A DNA stretch of 64,000 nt from Tumebacillus lacus (lineage in GTDB: Bacteria > Bacillota > Bacilli > Tumebacillales > Tumebacillaceae): positions 186,001-250,000 of the forward strand of contig NZ_JAPMLT010000004.1 in NCBI RefSeq assembly GCF_026410385.1. The letters run 5' to 3'. Shown piece after piece: positions 24,961 through 33,431 of the stretch (positions within the stretch are counted from its first letter, which is position 1; the number at the start of each line of letters is the position of its first letter). The translations under genes and the position numbers were made by a program. Below the pieces are notes generated by a model that saw nothing but the letters and a program-made list of their open reading frames with translations, was not told where the DNA came from and ran no database searches.

Positions 24961-25868
24961 GCACCGCAATCGAATGGACAGACGAGACCTGGAACCCGGT
25001 AACGGGATGCAGCAAGGTCTCGGCTGGATGCGCGAACTGCTACGCCGAGGGGATCGACAAGCGGTTCGACGGTTTTGGTAACGGTCACAAGCCGTGGACG
25101 GCGGTGAACGCTGAGCACAATGTCACGATGCACCCCGTACGGTTGGGGAAGCCGCTGAGCTGGAAGAAGCCGCGCCGTGTGTTCGTGAACAGCATGAGCG
25201 ATCTGTTCCACGAGCAGGTGCCGTTCGAGTTTATCGGGCAAGTGTTTGACATCATGTGGCAATGCGGGGATCACAAGTTCCAAGTCCTGACCAAGCGGCC
25301 AGCGCGCATGCTGGAGTTTGTAAAGTGGTGGATCAAAAGCTACGAGGATGCAGGACTGACCGAAGACCTTGGACCGTGGCAACCGCCTAAAAACATCTGG
25401 CTCGGGGTATCGGTCGAGAACCAGCAGGCCGCGGACGAACGAATCCCGCTGCTGTTGCAGACGCCGGCTGCGGTGCGGTTCCTGAGCTGCGAGCCGCTGT
25501 TGGGACCGGTTGATATCCGCCACCAACTTGGTCAGTGCGTATTCACTGAGGCGGATCAATGGGCGACGGGTCGAGGGATCGACTGGGTCATCGTTGGAGG
25601 CGAGAGTGGATCAGGGGCGCGGCCGATACATCCGGAGTGGGTAAGGAGTCTGCGCGATCAGTGCGATGCGAAGGGGGTGCCGTTCTTCTTCAAGCAGTGG
25701 GGCGAATGGGTGCCTGCCGATCACCACGACGGCGTGGCGAAGTACAGCACGGTCCGTCGTAGTCTGGAAGAGGGTGCACCGTTCATGTACCGCGTCGGTA
25801 AAAAGGCAGCGGGCCGCCTCCTCGATGGGCGGGAATGGAACGAGATGCCGGAAGTGGGGCGCCCATGA
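24957..25868 (+). CDS. Phage Gp37/Gp68 family protein (DUF5131)
   Basis: 303 residues. The family signature TWNPVTGCSKVSAGCANCYAE carries a three-cysteine motif (C18, C25, C28 by count), reminiscent of radical-SAM Fe-S sites; other family landmarks are VFVNSMSDLFHE, FQVLTKRPARM, WLGVSVENQ, FLSCEPLLGP and WVIVGGESG. Members are common next to phage DNA-modification genes and have been proposed to be radical-SAM-like; reaction unknown. Precedes the DndC-like gene here. ATGA overlap upstream. Confidence 0.88.
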   Translation: MSTAIEWTDETWNPVTGCSKVSAGCANCYAEGIDKRFDGFGNGHKPWTAVNAEHNVTMHPVRLGKPLSWKKPRRVFVNSMSDLFHEQVPFEFIGQVFDIMWQCGDHKFQVLTKRPARMLEFVKWWIKSYEDAGLTEDLGPWQPPKNIWLGVSVENQQAADERIPLLLQTPAAVRFLSCEPLLGPVDIRHQLGQCVFTEADQWATGRGIDWVIVGGESGSGARPIHPEWVRSLRDQCDAKGVPFFFKQWGEWVPADHHDGVAKYSTVRRSLEEGAPFMYRVGKKAAGRLLDGREWNEMPEVGRP

Positions 25869-26089
25869 GCAGCACCGCCGAACAGATCATCTGGCGACCG
25901 TCTGATGAGAACCAGCACGACATATCCGAGTTGGTGCCGGTAGACAGTGGATGGATCGCCAGCGTCGCCATGCCGGCCTCGTTGGTGAAAGGTCACAAAC
26001 GCCGCTTGATCAGCAAGGGCTACGAGATCAAACCCGAGATCGAACAGACCCCCGAAGGTCAAGTGATCCGGTACAGGAAAGGAGGGTGA
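25865..26089 (+). CDS. Hypothetical phage protein, 74 aa
   Basis: ATG 25865 overlaps the Gp37/68 stop. No motif recognised; central LVKGHKRRLISKGYEIKPEI is basic. Sits between the two putative modification genes. Confidence 0.6.
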   Translation: MSSTAEQIIWRPSDENQHDISELVPVDSGWIASVAMPASLVKGHKRRLISKGYEIKPEIEQTPEGQVIRYRKGG

Positions 26090-26092
26090 GAG

Positions 26093-27445
26093 ATGGCAGC
26101 AAGCGCCATGCAGTTTGAGCAACTGAGCTTCTTCGAAGATGAGCCGGCACCGCTTTTGCAGATCGTCGAAGAGCGAGTGCCGCTGGAACAAAAAGTGAGA
26201 GCGGTCATCGATGAGATCAAAGAACTCTACCTCGACCGCTCCACCCCCGGGCCTTGGTCCATAGCCTGCAGTTTTGGGAAAGACAGCAGCGCGGTACTGG
26301 CACTCGTGACCTGGGCGCTGGCCGAGATCGATAAAGGCGACTGGTGGCGGCATGTACATGTGGTGACGAGCGACACGAAGGTCGAGAACCCGATCATGTC
26401 GATCTACGCTCACCGCCAATCCGAGAAGGTGAACGAGTGGGCCGCCGCGATTGGCGCGCCGCTCACATCGCACATCGTCAGCCGGGAGACGAAACGGTCG
26501 TTCTGGTACCAGCACATTGGATGCGGCTATCCGCCGCCGGGGAACGGGAAGGACCGCACCTGCACCCACTCGCTCAAAATTGAGCCGCAAAATAAATTCT
26601 TGCAAAAACTGAAACCATCGCTGTTGTTCCTTGGATCTCGCGATGAAGAGTCCGCTCGCCGGGCGCGCACCATCAAAAAGTATGCAGAGGAACGGGACAG
26701 TCGGTTCGGCTACTCGCCGTATCAGAAAGGCATCCGCTTCTACACCCCGATTCGAGATTGGGATGCGGACGAGTTGTGGGAGTTCCTGCAAGCGCCCTTC
26801 CTCTGGGGAAGCAGCATAGAGCTACGGATGATCTACCGTGAAGGAACAGGTGAGTGCGGCATTCTCAACCCATATGGAGCGACCAAGGGCCGACACGCAT
26901 GCGGAACGCGGTTCGGTTGCTGGATCTGCTTACCGATCACGGTAGACAAGAGCCTGGATAACATGAGTGATAGCCATCCGTGGATGCTGCCGCTGGCGAA
27001 CTTCCGCTCGGAGATGAAGAAACTTTGGGACAGCAAGGTTAGCCCGCAAAACCGCACAGGCTTCATGCGGAACAGAAAGCGGTTGGGATACGGCCAAGGC
27101 TGTGTGTCCTTGCCGACACGAAAATACATGCTGGATCGCCTGCTGGCGACACAAGAAGAAGTCAACGAATTACGTGCTCAAGAGGATCTGGAGCCAATCG
27201 TGCTGATCAGCTTGAAGGAGCTGAACCTGATTCGGAAGCAGTGGGCAGAGGATGAGGAACAACGGCAGTGGCTGTTCGGAGCTCGCGAGCTGCGACGCCA
27301 AGTGGCAGACACGAACTTGACGATGGAACAACGCCGTGCTGCGGCCATTGTGCTGGAGTCGACGCGGAGAAAGCCACGCGCTGCATCGGCGGTGCTGAAA
27401 CCGCGCGGCAAGAAGAAGGCGGCCCGTTCGCGAAAGTCGGCTTAG
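26093..27445 (+). CDS. DndC / PAPS-reductase-like sulfurtransferase
   Basis: 450 residues. ATP-pyrophosphatase P-loop WSIACSFGKDSSAVLALV (~residues 57-74), then HVVTSDTKVENPI and, later, CGTRFGCWIC, a Cys cluster like the Fe-S ligands of DndC. Full-length resemblance is to DndC, which puts sulfur into the DNA backbone, more than to true PAPS reductase (much shorter). No dndA, dndD or dndE is visible, so a complete Dnd system is not shown; host IscS could act as sulfur donor. Lys/Arg-rich C-terminal tail (last 25 residues) suggests nucleic-acid contact. RBS AAAGGAGGG. Confidence 0.75.
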   Translation: MAASAMQFEQLSFFEDEPAPLLQIVEERVPLEQKVRAVIDEIKELYLDRSTPGPWSIACSFGKDSSAVLALVTWALAEIDKGDWWRHVHVVTSDTKVENPIMSIYAHRQSEKVNEWAAAIGAPLTSHIVSRETKRSFWYQHIGCGYPPPGNGKDRTCTHSLKIEPQNKFLQKLKPSLLFLGSRDEESARRARTIKKYAEERDSRFGYSPYQKGIRFYTPIRDWDADELWEFLQAPFLWGSSIELRMIYREGTGECGILNPYGATKGRHACGTRFGCWICLPITVDKSLDNMSDSHPWMLPLANFRSEMKKLWDSKVSPQNRTGFMRNRKRLGYGQGCVSLPTRKYMLDRLLATQEEVNELRAQEDLEPIVLISLKELNLIRKQWAEDEEQRQWLFGARELRRQVADTNLTMEQRRAAAIVLESTRRKPRAASAVLKPRGKKKAARSRKSA

Positions 27446-27470
27446 GGCAACCCGAAAGGAGAGGAGAACC

Positions 27471-27752
27471 ATAGACGAGGTCCAATCGCAACCGGGTCGA
27501 CCTAAGAGCTACACAATTGAAATTCTCAGTGAGCCAATGCACGTCTATCTCGACGGTCAACTGTACAGAGTCAAGTGGCTGTATAAGGGCGCTGGTTCCG
27601 ATCGGCGTTGGTGCGATGCAGAAGTGAGCGCAAACGGCGAGTGGACTGCTGTCAAGTCGACGAAGCTGCAAGAAGCCTTGGCGCGGATATGCCATCTCAG
27701 GCGGACCAGCAAAACCGAAGAAGAGGCATTTGGGCAGATCAGCCTTTTTTAG
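27471..27752 (+). CDS. Hypothetical phage protein with apparent ATA start
   Basis: An AAAGGAGAGGAG box ends seven bases before an in-frame ATA at 27471; no ATG, GTG or TTG exists in frame until ATG 27537, which has no RBS. Read from ATA the protein is 93 residues, beginning DEVQSQPGRPKSYTIEILSE and then beta strands (VYLDGQLYRVKWLY). Function unknown. Confidence 0.55.
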   Translation: MDEVQSQPGRPKSYTIEILSEPMHVYLDGQLYRVKWLYKGAGSDRRWCDAEVSANGEWTAVKSTKLQEALARICHLRRTSKTEEEAFGQISLF

Positions 27753-27767
27753 GAGAGGAGAGTGAAC

Positions 27768-29489
27768 TTGAACATGATCACAACAGAGATCAGAACGGAG
27801 TACAAGACCCTGTCGCTGTTCAGCGGCATTGGGGGCGGAGCACTTGGTTTTCAGTGGGCGACGCAAGAGTGGCGGGGCGTGGTTGGCAAGTTCCGCACCC
27901 TCGCTGGCATCGACGCAGTGCCTGAGATTTGCGAAGACTTTGAGAACATCACTGGTGCACCGGGCGTGTGCATGGACCTGTTCAGCCGAGAGCAATACAT
28001 CGCCTTCCACGGCAAGGAGCCGCCGGAGGACTGGCAAGAAGTCACCGGGGCAGATATGCGGGACGCATGCGGCGGCGAGTACCCAGACGTCGTTTTCACC
28101 TCGCCGCCCTGCAAAGGATTCAGCGGCCTGCTGCCGGAAGCGTCGGCATCGACGAGCAAGTACCAAGCGCTGAATCAACTCACGGTGCGGGGCATCAAAC
28201 TTTGCCTCGACGCTTTCGAGGACGATCTGCCCGCGCTGTTCATCCTTGAGAACGTGCCCCGCATCGCAACCCGGGGCGCATCGCTCCTGAACCAGATCAA
28301 GACGCTGCTTCGCCGCTATGGGTACGCTTTCCACGAGGCATCGCATGATTGCGGCGAGATCGGCGGGCTGGCACAGATCCGCAAGCGGTTCCTGCTGATT
28401 GCCCGCAACGAGAAGAAGTTGAGCAACTTTGTCTACAAGCCGCCGAAGCGCCCGCTCAAGACTATCGGCGAAGTGCTCGGGCCGCTCCCGATGCCGGGGG
28501 ACACGGAAGCCTGCGGGCCGCTCCACCGCCTCCCGAACCTGCAATGGAAGGTCTGGATGCGGCTGGCGATGATCCCACCGGGTGGCGACTGGCGAGACCT
28601 TGAGAAGATCGATCACACGCAGTACAAGCTCTCGTACCACCCGCGCAACGGCGCATGGGGTGTTCTGGACTGGAACCGCCCGGCAAACGCCGTCACTGGT
28701 AGCCAAGGCGTGGGACGCTCGAACGGAGCACAGGCAATAGCCGACCCGCGCGGCGGCAACTGCAGCGCAAACCGCCACATCTCGCACTACCGGGTCGAGA
28801 AGTGGGAAGGACAGAGCGGCACCGTCACCGGAGCCACGCACGTAGCGAACGGCCGTATCTGCGTCTCTGACACCCGCTTGAACGCCACCAGCGGCAAGCA
28901 CCCGGGCGTCTACCAAGTGGTGAAGTGGAACGAGCCGGGACCGTGCGTAACGGGCACACGGTTCGGGAGCGGCGCACCTGCAATTGAAGACCCGCGTATC
29001 GGATGCGCACCGCGAGCCGGCACATACGGTGTCCAGGACTGGAACCAACCGGGCAAGACGATCATTGGCTCAGGCGACATCCACGCTGGTGCCGCAGCGG
29101 TCGCCGACCCGCGCAATCAGTGCGATGGACAGTGCACGACCGCTGATGCCTTCGACGTACCGGGTGACAAGGAAAATGGGGTTTGGGTGATCCTCTCCCC
29201 GCACGGCGGCGCATGGCACCGCCCGCTGACCACTTTCGAACTTGCGATGTTGCAAGGCTTCCCGCAAACGCTCGTCGACGGCCGCCCGTTCCAACTGGTT
29301 GGAAAGAACGACGCTCGCTGGCGCGAACGCATCGGCAATGCCGTCCCGCCGCAAGCAGCTCAGGCAATCGCCGAGACGATGCTGCTCACGTTGATGGCTC
29401 AGGAACAAAACGACTGGCTGATGAGCGCGGAGGAGATCTGGGTACGCCCGCAAGACATCGAGGTCAAAGAGCCGGCACTGACCCATTAG
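27768..29489 (+). CDS. C5-cytosine DNA methyltransferase, long TRD
   Basis: About 573 residues. SAM motif I TLSLFSGIGGGALGFQ, motif IV with catalytic Cys TSPPCKGFSG, motif VI ENVPRI, motif VIII QIRKRFLLIARN and C-terminal motifs TTFELAMLQGFPQ and IGNAVPP. Between them lies a long target-recognition region with four repeats of about 45 residues (pattern Y.V..WN.PG..VTG......A..DPR). TTG 27768 best fits the AGGAGAGGAG box; GTG 27762 and ATG 27774 are alternatives. Probably protects phage DNA from host restriction. Confidence 0.9.
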   Translation: MNMITTEIRTEYKTLSLFSGIGGGALGFQWATQEWRGVVGKFRTLAGIDAVPEICEDFENITGAPGVCMDLFSREQYIAFHGKEPPEDWQEVTGADMRDACGGEYPDVVFTSPPCKGFSGLLPEASASTSKYQALNQLTVRGIKLCLDAFEDDLPALFILENVPRIATRGASLLNQIKTLLRRYGYAFHEASHDCGEIGGLAQIRKRFLLIARNEKKLSNFVYKPPKRPLKTIGEVLGPLPMPGDTEACGPLHRLPNLQWKVWMRLAMIPPGGDWRDLEKIDHTQYKLSYHPRNGAWGVLDWNRPANAVTGSQGVGRSNGAQAIADPRGGNCSANRHISHYRVEKWEGQSGTVTGATHVANGRICVSDTRLNATSGKHPGVYQVVKWNEPGPCVTGTRFGSGAPAIEDPRIGCAPRAGTYGVQDWNQPGKTIIGSGDIHAGAAAVADPRNQCDGQCTTADAFDVPGDKENGVWVILSPHGGAWHRPLTTFELAMLQGFPQTLVDGRPFQLVGKNDARWRERIGNAVPPQAAQAIAETMLLTLMAQEQNDWLMSAEEIWVRPQDIEVKEPALTH

Positions 29490-29505
29490 GAGAGGAGAAC
29501 CAAAC

Positions 29506-30015
29506 ATGAAACAGTCTTTTCGGATCAAGCAAGGAACCCCGGCGTGGGAGAAGTTCCACCGCTACCACACCCAAGATGACGCATACATCGCCAACAAAGA
29601 GTCCATCGAGGCGCTGATCGGCTGTCCGATGGAAAAGAACCTCGCGCTCTACACCGAGCGCTTGTACATGAAACAGCCGGCGGAGCAGTACCGCGACCAA
29701 TTCTCTAAGCAGCCGGATCGCACTGGGTATTACACCGCGAAGAAGAACTCCAAGATCAACAAGGCATGGATAGACTTTGTCAAGGCCAAAGGGCTCGACT
29801 CTTACAGCTCGACAAAACTGCGGTTCGACCTCGGCTTGCTGTCCGGACGGATCACCTTGTACCCGCCGATGAACGGCGGTGAGTACTACATCACCATTGA
29901 GACCAAGGAAGATCTCGACCAAGAGCGGTACGACTTCCTCGAACCGATCGCCGAAGCATCGCTACTTCGCATCTACGCTGATCACCTTGAACAAAACGGC
30001 GGTGAACAGGAATGA
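29506..30015 (+). CDS. Hypothetical phage protein, 169 aa
   Basis: Not recognised. RBS AGGAGAGGAG. Basic, mixed alpha/beta; it shares the RBS style of the methyltransferase and ATA-start genes, so belongs to the same unit. Overlaps next gene by four bases. Confidence 0.65.
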   Translation: MKQSFRIKQGTPAWEKFHRYHTQDDAYIANKESIEALIGCPMEKNLALYTERLYMKQPAEQYRDQFSKQPDRTGYYTAKKNSKINKAWIDFVKAKGLDSYSSTKLRFDLGLLSGRITLYPPMNGGEYYITIETKEDLDQERYDFLEPIAEASLLRIYADHLEQNGGEQE

Positions 30016-30389
30016 GTTACGTACCGTTTGCCGTCGAACACCTGCGGAGGACGGCAGATTGCCTCTCAGGAACCGAGCACAGCGGGCTCGGCGCGGCGAT
30101 GAAGATGGCGGCCGACGAGATCACTCGCCTGCAGGAGGAGAACGAGCGGAAGGACGCGGTCATCGCCAGCCTGCGTGAGTCGCTGATTATCCGATCTGAG
30201 ATCCGCACGGATATCGAGCAGAAGAACTTCGATCTGGAGGGCGAGTTGGATGCCCTCGACCCGTCGAGAGAGTGCCTGCACTGTGAGAACGTCTACGTGC
30301 TCGGTCCGTTCGAAGACGACGACGAGCCGGCATACTGCAGCGACGAGTGCCGCGACAAGGGGCCGCGCGTAGAGGAGGAGTCCGCATGA
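30012..30389 (+). CDS. Coiled-coil and zinc-finger phage protein
   Basis: 125 residues: helical/coiled segment around residues 30-85 (MAADEITRLQEENERKDAVI), then CLHCENV and YCSDECR, a treble-clef-like Zn site. Unknown function. Confidence 0.62.
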   Translation: MSYVPFAVEHLRRTADCLSGTEHSGLGAAMKMAADEITRLQEENERKDAVIASLRESLIIRSEIRTDIEQKNFDLEGELDALDPSRECLHCENVYVLGPFEDDDEPAYCSDECRDKGPRVEEESA

Positions 30390-30619
30390 ACCGCATCGCC
30401 ATCATCTGCTTGATGTGTCTGGGCGCCATTACAGCGGTGGTCGGATGCACCGAGCAAACTAGCGCAAAACAAACATCTCGTTTTGCTGGATGGGACAGAG
30501 TCGTGGTCATCACCGATCAAGATACTGGATGCCAATATTTGATGCCGACAGGGACCGGGGGAACCGGATTGACGCCGCTGCTCGACGCAAACGGCCGCCC
30601 GATATGTGGAAAACAGTGA
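30386..30619 (+). CDS. Phage lipoprotein with DUF6440-like domain
   Basis: 77 residues. Lipoprotein signal ending TAVVGC (lipobox, Cys20), then VVVITDQDTGCQYLMPT and GLTPLLDANGRPI, the small beta domain often labelled DUF6440 in Firmicute phages. Predicted to sit on the outer face of the host membrane. ATG overlaps the upstream stop. Confidence 0.75.
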   Translation: MNRIAIICLMCLGAITAVVGCTEQTSAKQTSRFAGWDRVVVITDQDTGCQYLMPTGTGGTGLTPLLDANGRPICGKQ

Positions 30620-30639
30620 GTGGAGAGGAGGCACCAACG

Positions 30640-30921
30640 ATGGATAAGGTAACGATCACGGTCAGCCAACCAGGTAAAGAGGACATTGTTGCAAGTGGTG
30701 ACCACGCTCTGTTCGCGGTGAACAAAGAGACGGTCGACGACCAACTGGAAGGCGTGGCGCACGGAGTAGGAGACTTCACGGAGGTCTATGTAGACCTGAC
30801 CAAATGTCTGATCGGCAGATTGGTCGAGGGTGGACTGACAATGGCAGAGGCGATTGATGTGCTGCAAGAGCGCTTCAACGAGGCCGTGGAGTTGGCGGTG
30901 GCCGAGACGGCTGCGGTGTAG
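30640..30921 (+). CDS. Hypothetical phage protein, 93 aa
   Basis: ATG 30640 after GGAGAGGAG. Beta N-terminal part with IT VSQPGKEDIVASG and helical C-terminal. Unknown. Confidence 0.62.
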   Translation: MDKVTITVSQPGKEDIVASGDHALFAVNKETVDDQLEGVAHGVGDFTEVYVDLTKCLIGRLVEGGLTMAEAIDVLQERFNEAVELAVAETAAV

Positions 30922-30929
30922 GTGGGCGC

Positions 30930-31520
30930 ATGAGCAAGTCGACCACATACGTCGACGGTGCGGGCCGGGAGCGGTGCGGACAGACAGGCCAAGAGGTCAA
31001 GACGTGCCGCTGCAAAGCACATACCAAACGCTCGCCCAATCCCAAACCCAGCCGCCGCCCTCCCTCTGCGCCTGATATCACAAGCGTCGCACCTACCAAA
31101 CACAATGTTGTATGCCCGGCATGCGGGCAGAACCATAGTGATCCACAGGAAGAGTCAAAAGTCCGAGACTGGAAAATGTGGGGGAAGTGCGCAACATGCG
31201 ACGTCGATCTATTCATCCGCTGGGAAGGAGATCGGTATTCGGTAGAAGCACACAGGGACACTCGACGGGATGAAATCCGGTGGCCGTTTGGCACAGAACT
31301 CCCCGTTCCGAATGAAGAGTTTGAGTTGGAAACCCCCAGGACAGGTGAGGAAGTGAAGGTAAAGCTGCTCACTTATCACGGGTGCCAGTGGTGGAGAAAT
31401 AAAAAAGGCCTGCAAGGTGTACTGATCGACATCACCTACGAGATCATCGAGATCACGAAAGAAGCAAGGCCGCAACTCAACCTGCAGGTCATCAAAGGAG
31501 GCAAAGACGAGACCTCATGA
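30930..31520 (+). CDS. Hypothetical phage zinc-ribbon protein
   Basis: 196 residues: short N-terminal Cys cluster (CGQTGQEVKTCRC), Pro-rich linker, then CPACGQNH ... CATC zinc ribbon, and a beta-rich C-terminal domain. Unknown. Confidence 0.62.
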   Translation: MSKSTTYVDGAGRERCGQTGQEVKTCRCKAHTKRSPNPKPSRRPPSAPDITSVAPTKHNVVCPACGQNHSDPQEESKVRDWKMWGKCATCDVDLFIRWEGDRYSVEAHRDTRRDEIRWPFGTELPVPNEEFELETPRTGEEVKVKLLTYHGCQWWRNKKGLQGVLIDITYEIIEITKEARPQLNLQVIKGGKDETS

Positions 31521-31660
31521 AATACATCTGCCTAACCTGTGGCGAGTTCCGCGACGGCGACGAAGAACGCCGTCAGCGGAACCACTGCGAAGACTGTGAG
31601 GAGGGAGAAGAAGATGACCCCGAGACAACTGCACGAGACCATCACACAAGACCGCCATAA
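31517..31660 (+). CDS. Small zinc-ribbon protein, 47 aa
   Basis: YICLTCGEF and HCEDCEEG give CxxC pairs 16 residues apart. ATG overlaps the previous stop (ATGA). The last ~15 codons overlap the following gene in another frame. Confidence 0.58.
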   Translation: MKYICLTCGEFRDGDEERRQRNHCEDCEEGEEDDPETTARDHHTRPP

Positions 31661-31835
31661 CGCCGTAGCCGTCCGCAAAGCCCTGCGGCGGCGCGGTGGG
31701 GAGGCGGGACTGAACCGACTGCCGCTCTACTACTCGGATGATGAAAGCCTGGATCGGGCAGTGCGGATGACGACGGGAATCACGGTGTACACCTGCCGAA
31801 CGCAAGAAGTTACGACGATTCGATTGAAGGGGTGA
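31614..31835 (+). CDS. Hypothetical phage protein, 73 aa
   Basis: ATG 31614 after GAGGAGGGAG, inside the 3' end of the zinc-ribbon gene. Basic, helical then beta. Unknown. Confidence 0.58.
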   Translation: MTPRQLHETITQDRHNAVAVRKALRRRGGEAGLNRLPLYYSDDESLDRAVRMTTGITVYTCRTQEVTTIRLKG

Positions 31836-31839
31836 GACG

Positions 31840-32259
31840 ATGAACAAGTTTGAGTTGAAGTTGGTGGACGGCAAACTGGTGATCGATCTGAACAGCGAGC
31901 CGGATATGAAATTGATCGGCATGCCGGTGCGCGGCTATGACGGAGTACCGAACAAGTACGACATCTGTGACCTCGGACCCGCGCCGGTGATCGGCACGGT
32001 GGAGCTGACTGACGAGGCATTAGCGAAGATCGAGGCTGAGTATCAGAACGGCGGTCAGTGTGCATGGTGCGATGAGGTACGCCCGAAGCTGCGCCCGCCG
32101 CACATGTTTGATCGAGATCGAGATGGCGGTCGAATGTGTGAGCACTGCTGGAACCATGACCGGAAAATGTACAAGGGCAGTTACGGTGAGGACATCGGAC
32201 CGTTTGAGGAGGAGGGAGAAGGTGGGGAAGAGGACGACAGCTCAGATCTCACTGTTTGA
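31840..32259 (+). CDS. Hypothetical phage protein with CxxC pairs
   Basis: 139 residues; CAWC and CEHC form a zinc-binding pair in the second half, followed by a very acidic tail (residues ~117-139). RBS GGGGTGAG. The end overlaps the next gene by 38 bases. Confidence 0.6.
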   Translation: MNKFELKLVDGKLVIDLNSEPDMKLIGMPVRGYDGVPNKYDICDLGPAPVIGTVELTDEALAKIEAEYQNGGQCAWCDEVRPKLRPPHMFDRDRDGGRMCEHCWNHDRKMYKGSYGEDIGPFEEEGEGGEEDDSSDLTV

Positions 32260-32602
32260 AACGGAACAGCAGCAAGAAGAGATCGATGAGGAGATCAGTG
32301 ACGAGGTTGGTGCCGAAGATTTTGATAATGATGACGAGCCGGCATATAAAATGCCCGTTCGAAGAGGGAACAAACCATCACCTCGCACTCTCTGCTTCCT
32401 GAACGAAGAGGGAGACATCGCCCACAAGAAAATTGAAGATGGCGACACTTCCTACGACCAATACATGCACGGTCAGGACTACGGATACATCATCGTTTAT
32501 CACCCGAACATCCTGTTAGCGTGGCAACTGCAAAAAGAAGGCAAGTTCGTCCCCCGGTATAAGGATCGGGAGCTACGGATCGATCAGAGATACTTGGCCT
32601 AG
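32222..32602 (+). CDS. Hypothetical phage protein, 126 aa
   Basis: GTG 32222 follows GAGGAGGGAG. Begins with TTAQISLFE, an ISLF-type sliding-clamp-binding-like peptide, then an acidic linker and a folded C-terminal part (LCFLNEEGDIAHKKIEDGDT). Similar QISLF endings occur in the ATA-start gene. Unknown. Confidence 0.55.
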   Translation: MGKRTTAQISLFETEQQQEEIDEEISDEVGAEDFDNDDEPAYKMPVRRGNKPSPRTLCFLNEEGDIAHKKIEDGDTSYDQYMHGQDYGYIIVYHPNILLAWQLQKEGKFVPRYKDRELRIDQRYLA

Positions 32603-32637
32603 ATTACTCGCCCTGTAGGGCATTGGAGGAAATGAAG

Positions 32638-32823
32638 ATGACCGAACAACTGCTGAACGTCATGATTGAGCAACCGAGCAAAGACGCACCGACAGCGACC
32701 TTTATCAACGCCCTGATCGGCTACGACCACCACGGTCAACCGATCCTGATGAGCCTCGCACTTTGGTTGAAGGCGAGAACGACACTGGCGAGTTTTTGGA
32801 TGGCAACAACTGCTGGGAACTGA
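32638..32823 (+). CDS. N-terminal part of a possibly frameshifted protein
   Basis: ATG 32638 with GGAGGAAATGAAG upstream; 61 residues. Residues 1-40 (to GYDHHGQPILMSLAL) read as normal protein, after which the continuation at 32763 in the -1 frame looks like the true C-terminal half. May be one gene broken by, or expressed through, a -1 shift near 32,760. Confidence 0.5.
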   Translation: MTEQLLNVMIEQPSKDAPTATFINALIGYDHHGQPILMSLALWLKARTTLASFWMATTAGN

Positions 32824-33278
32824 AATTCGACTTCTTGCCGGACGGCGACGCCGGGCAGGTGTTCCGGTGCAAAGTCGACTACTTCAACACCACCGCCGAG
32901 GGCTGCGAGCGCGATTGGAAGTTCGTTGTGTGGGAATCGGAAATCGCGTTCCCGGTCGCGCAATCCGCAAACCAAACCGAGAAATTCGCCACGTTCGTAC
33001 CGGAGATCCCGGCCGGCACTGGACCGACCTTTGTAAACCCGGCAGATGCGGTAATCGAGTTGGTCGCAGATCTTGCCGAGTTGCACCCCGCCTACTTCGA
33101 ATGCGGCATCCGCAAAGACGAACTGGTCGCCGAATGGACGGAGCAGGTCAAGGCACACAAGCCCGGCGAGACGTGGCACCCGCCCGCTGACTGCCCTGAC
33201 AACGAGGACTACTCCATTGAGATCGGCGAGATGACCGATGAGGAATACAACTCGATGCCCGAGTTCAACGGCTACTAA
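32763..33278 (+). CDS. Hypothetical phage protein (C-terminal part of overlapping pair)
   Basis: Open from 32670 in the -1 frame of the upstream gene; only TTG 32763 is a possible own start and it has no RBS. Encodes VEGENDTGEFLDGNNCWELK and a long acidic soluble protein ending PEFNGY. Best read as the second half of the protein begun at 32638. Confidence 0.6.
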   Translation: MVEGENDTGEFLDGNNCWELKFDFLPDGDAGQVFRCKVDYFNTTAEGCERDWKFVVWESEIAFPVAQSANQTEKFATFVPEIPAGTGPTFVNPADAVIELVADLAELHPAYFECGIRKDELVAEWTEQVKAHKPGETWHPPADCPDNEDYSIEIGEMTDEEYNSMPEFNGY

Positions 33279-33297
33279 TCCGAGGGGAGTGAACTAA

Positions 33298-33411
33298 ATG
33301 AACAAGGACCGCAAACTGCTGCAAGAGATCGGCTATGAGGAAGCCCTGCTCGACACGATGACGGACGATGACTGCGAAGCGGAAGTCGTCGAACTGTCCT
33401 ACGGAGAATGA
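33298..33411 (+). CDS. Very small acidic phage protein, 37 aa
   Basis: ATG 33298 after GAGGGGAGTG. Sequence KLLQEIGYEEALLDTMTDDD is helical and acidic. Unknown. Confidence 0.52.
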   Translation: MNKDRKLLQEIGYEEALLDTMTDDDCEAEVVELSYGE

Positions 33412-33431
33412 CGGAAGAGGGGGAGAGGTTG

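Noticed and set aside
26093-27445. Calling this a metabolic PAPS reductase
   Set aside because: About twice the length, with DndC-like Cys cluster and basic tail, and no sulfate-assimilation neighbours.
27207-29048. 613-codon open frame on the minus strand
   Set aside because: Antisense to the C5 methyltransferase, which has clear motifs; high G+C makes long shadow frames common.
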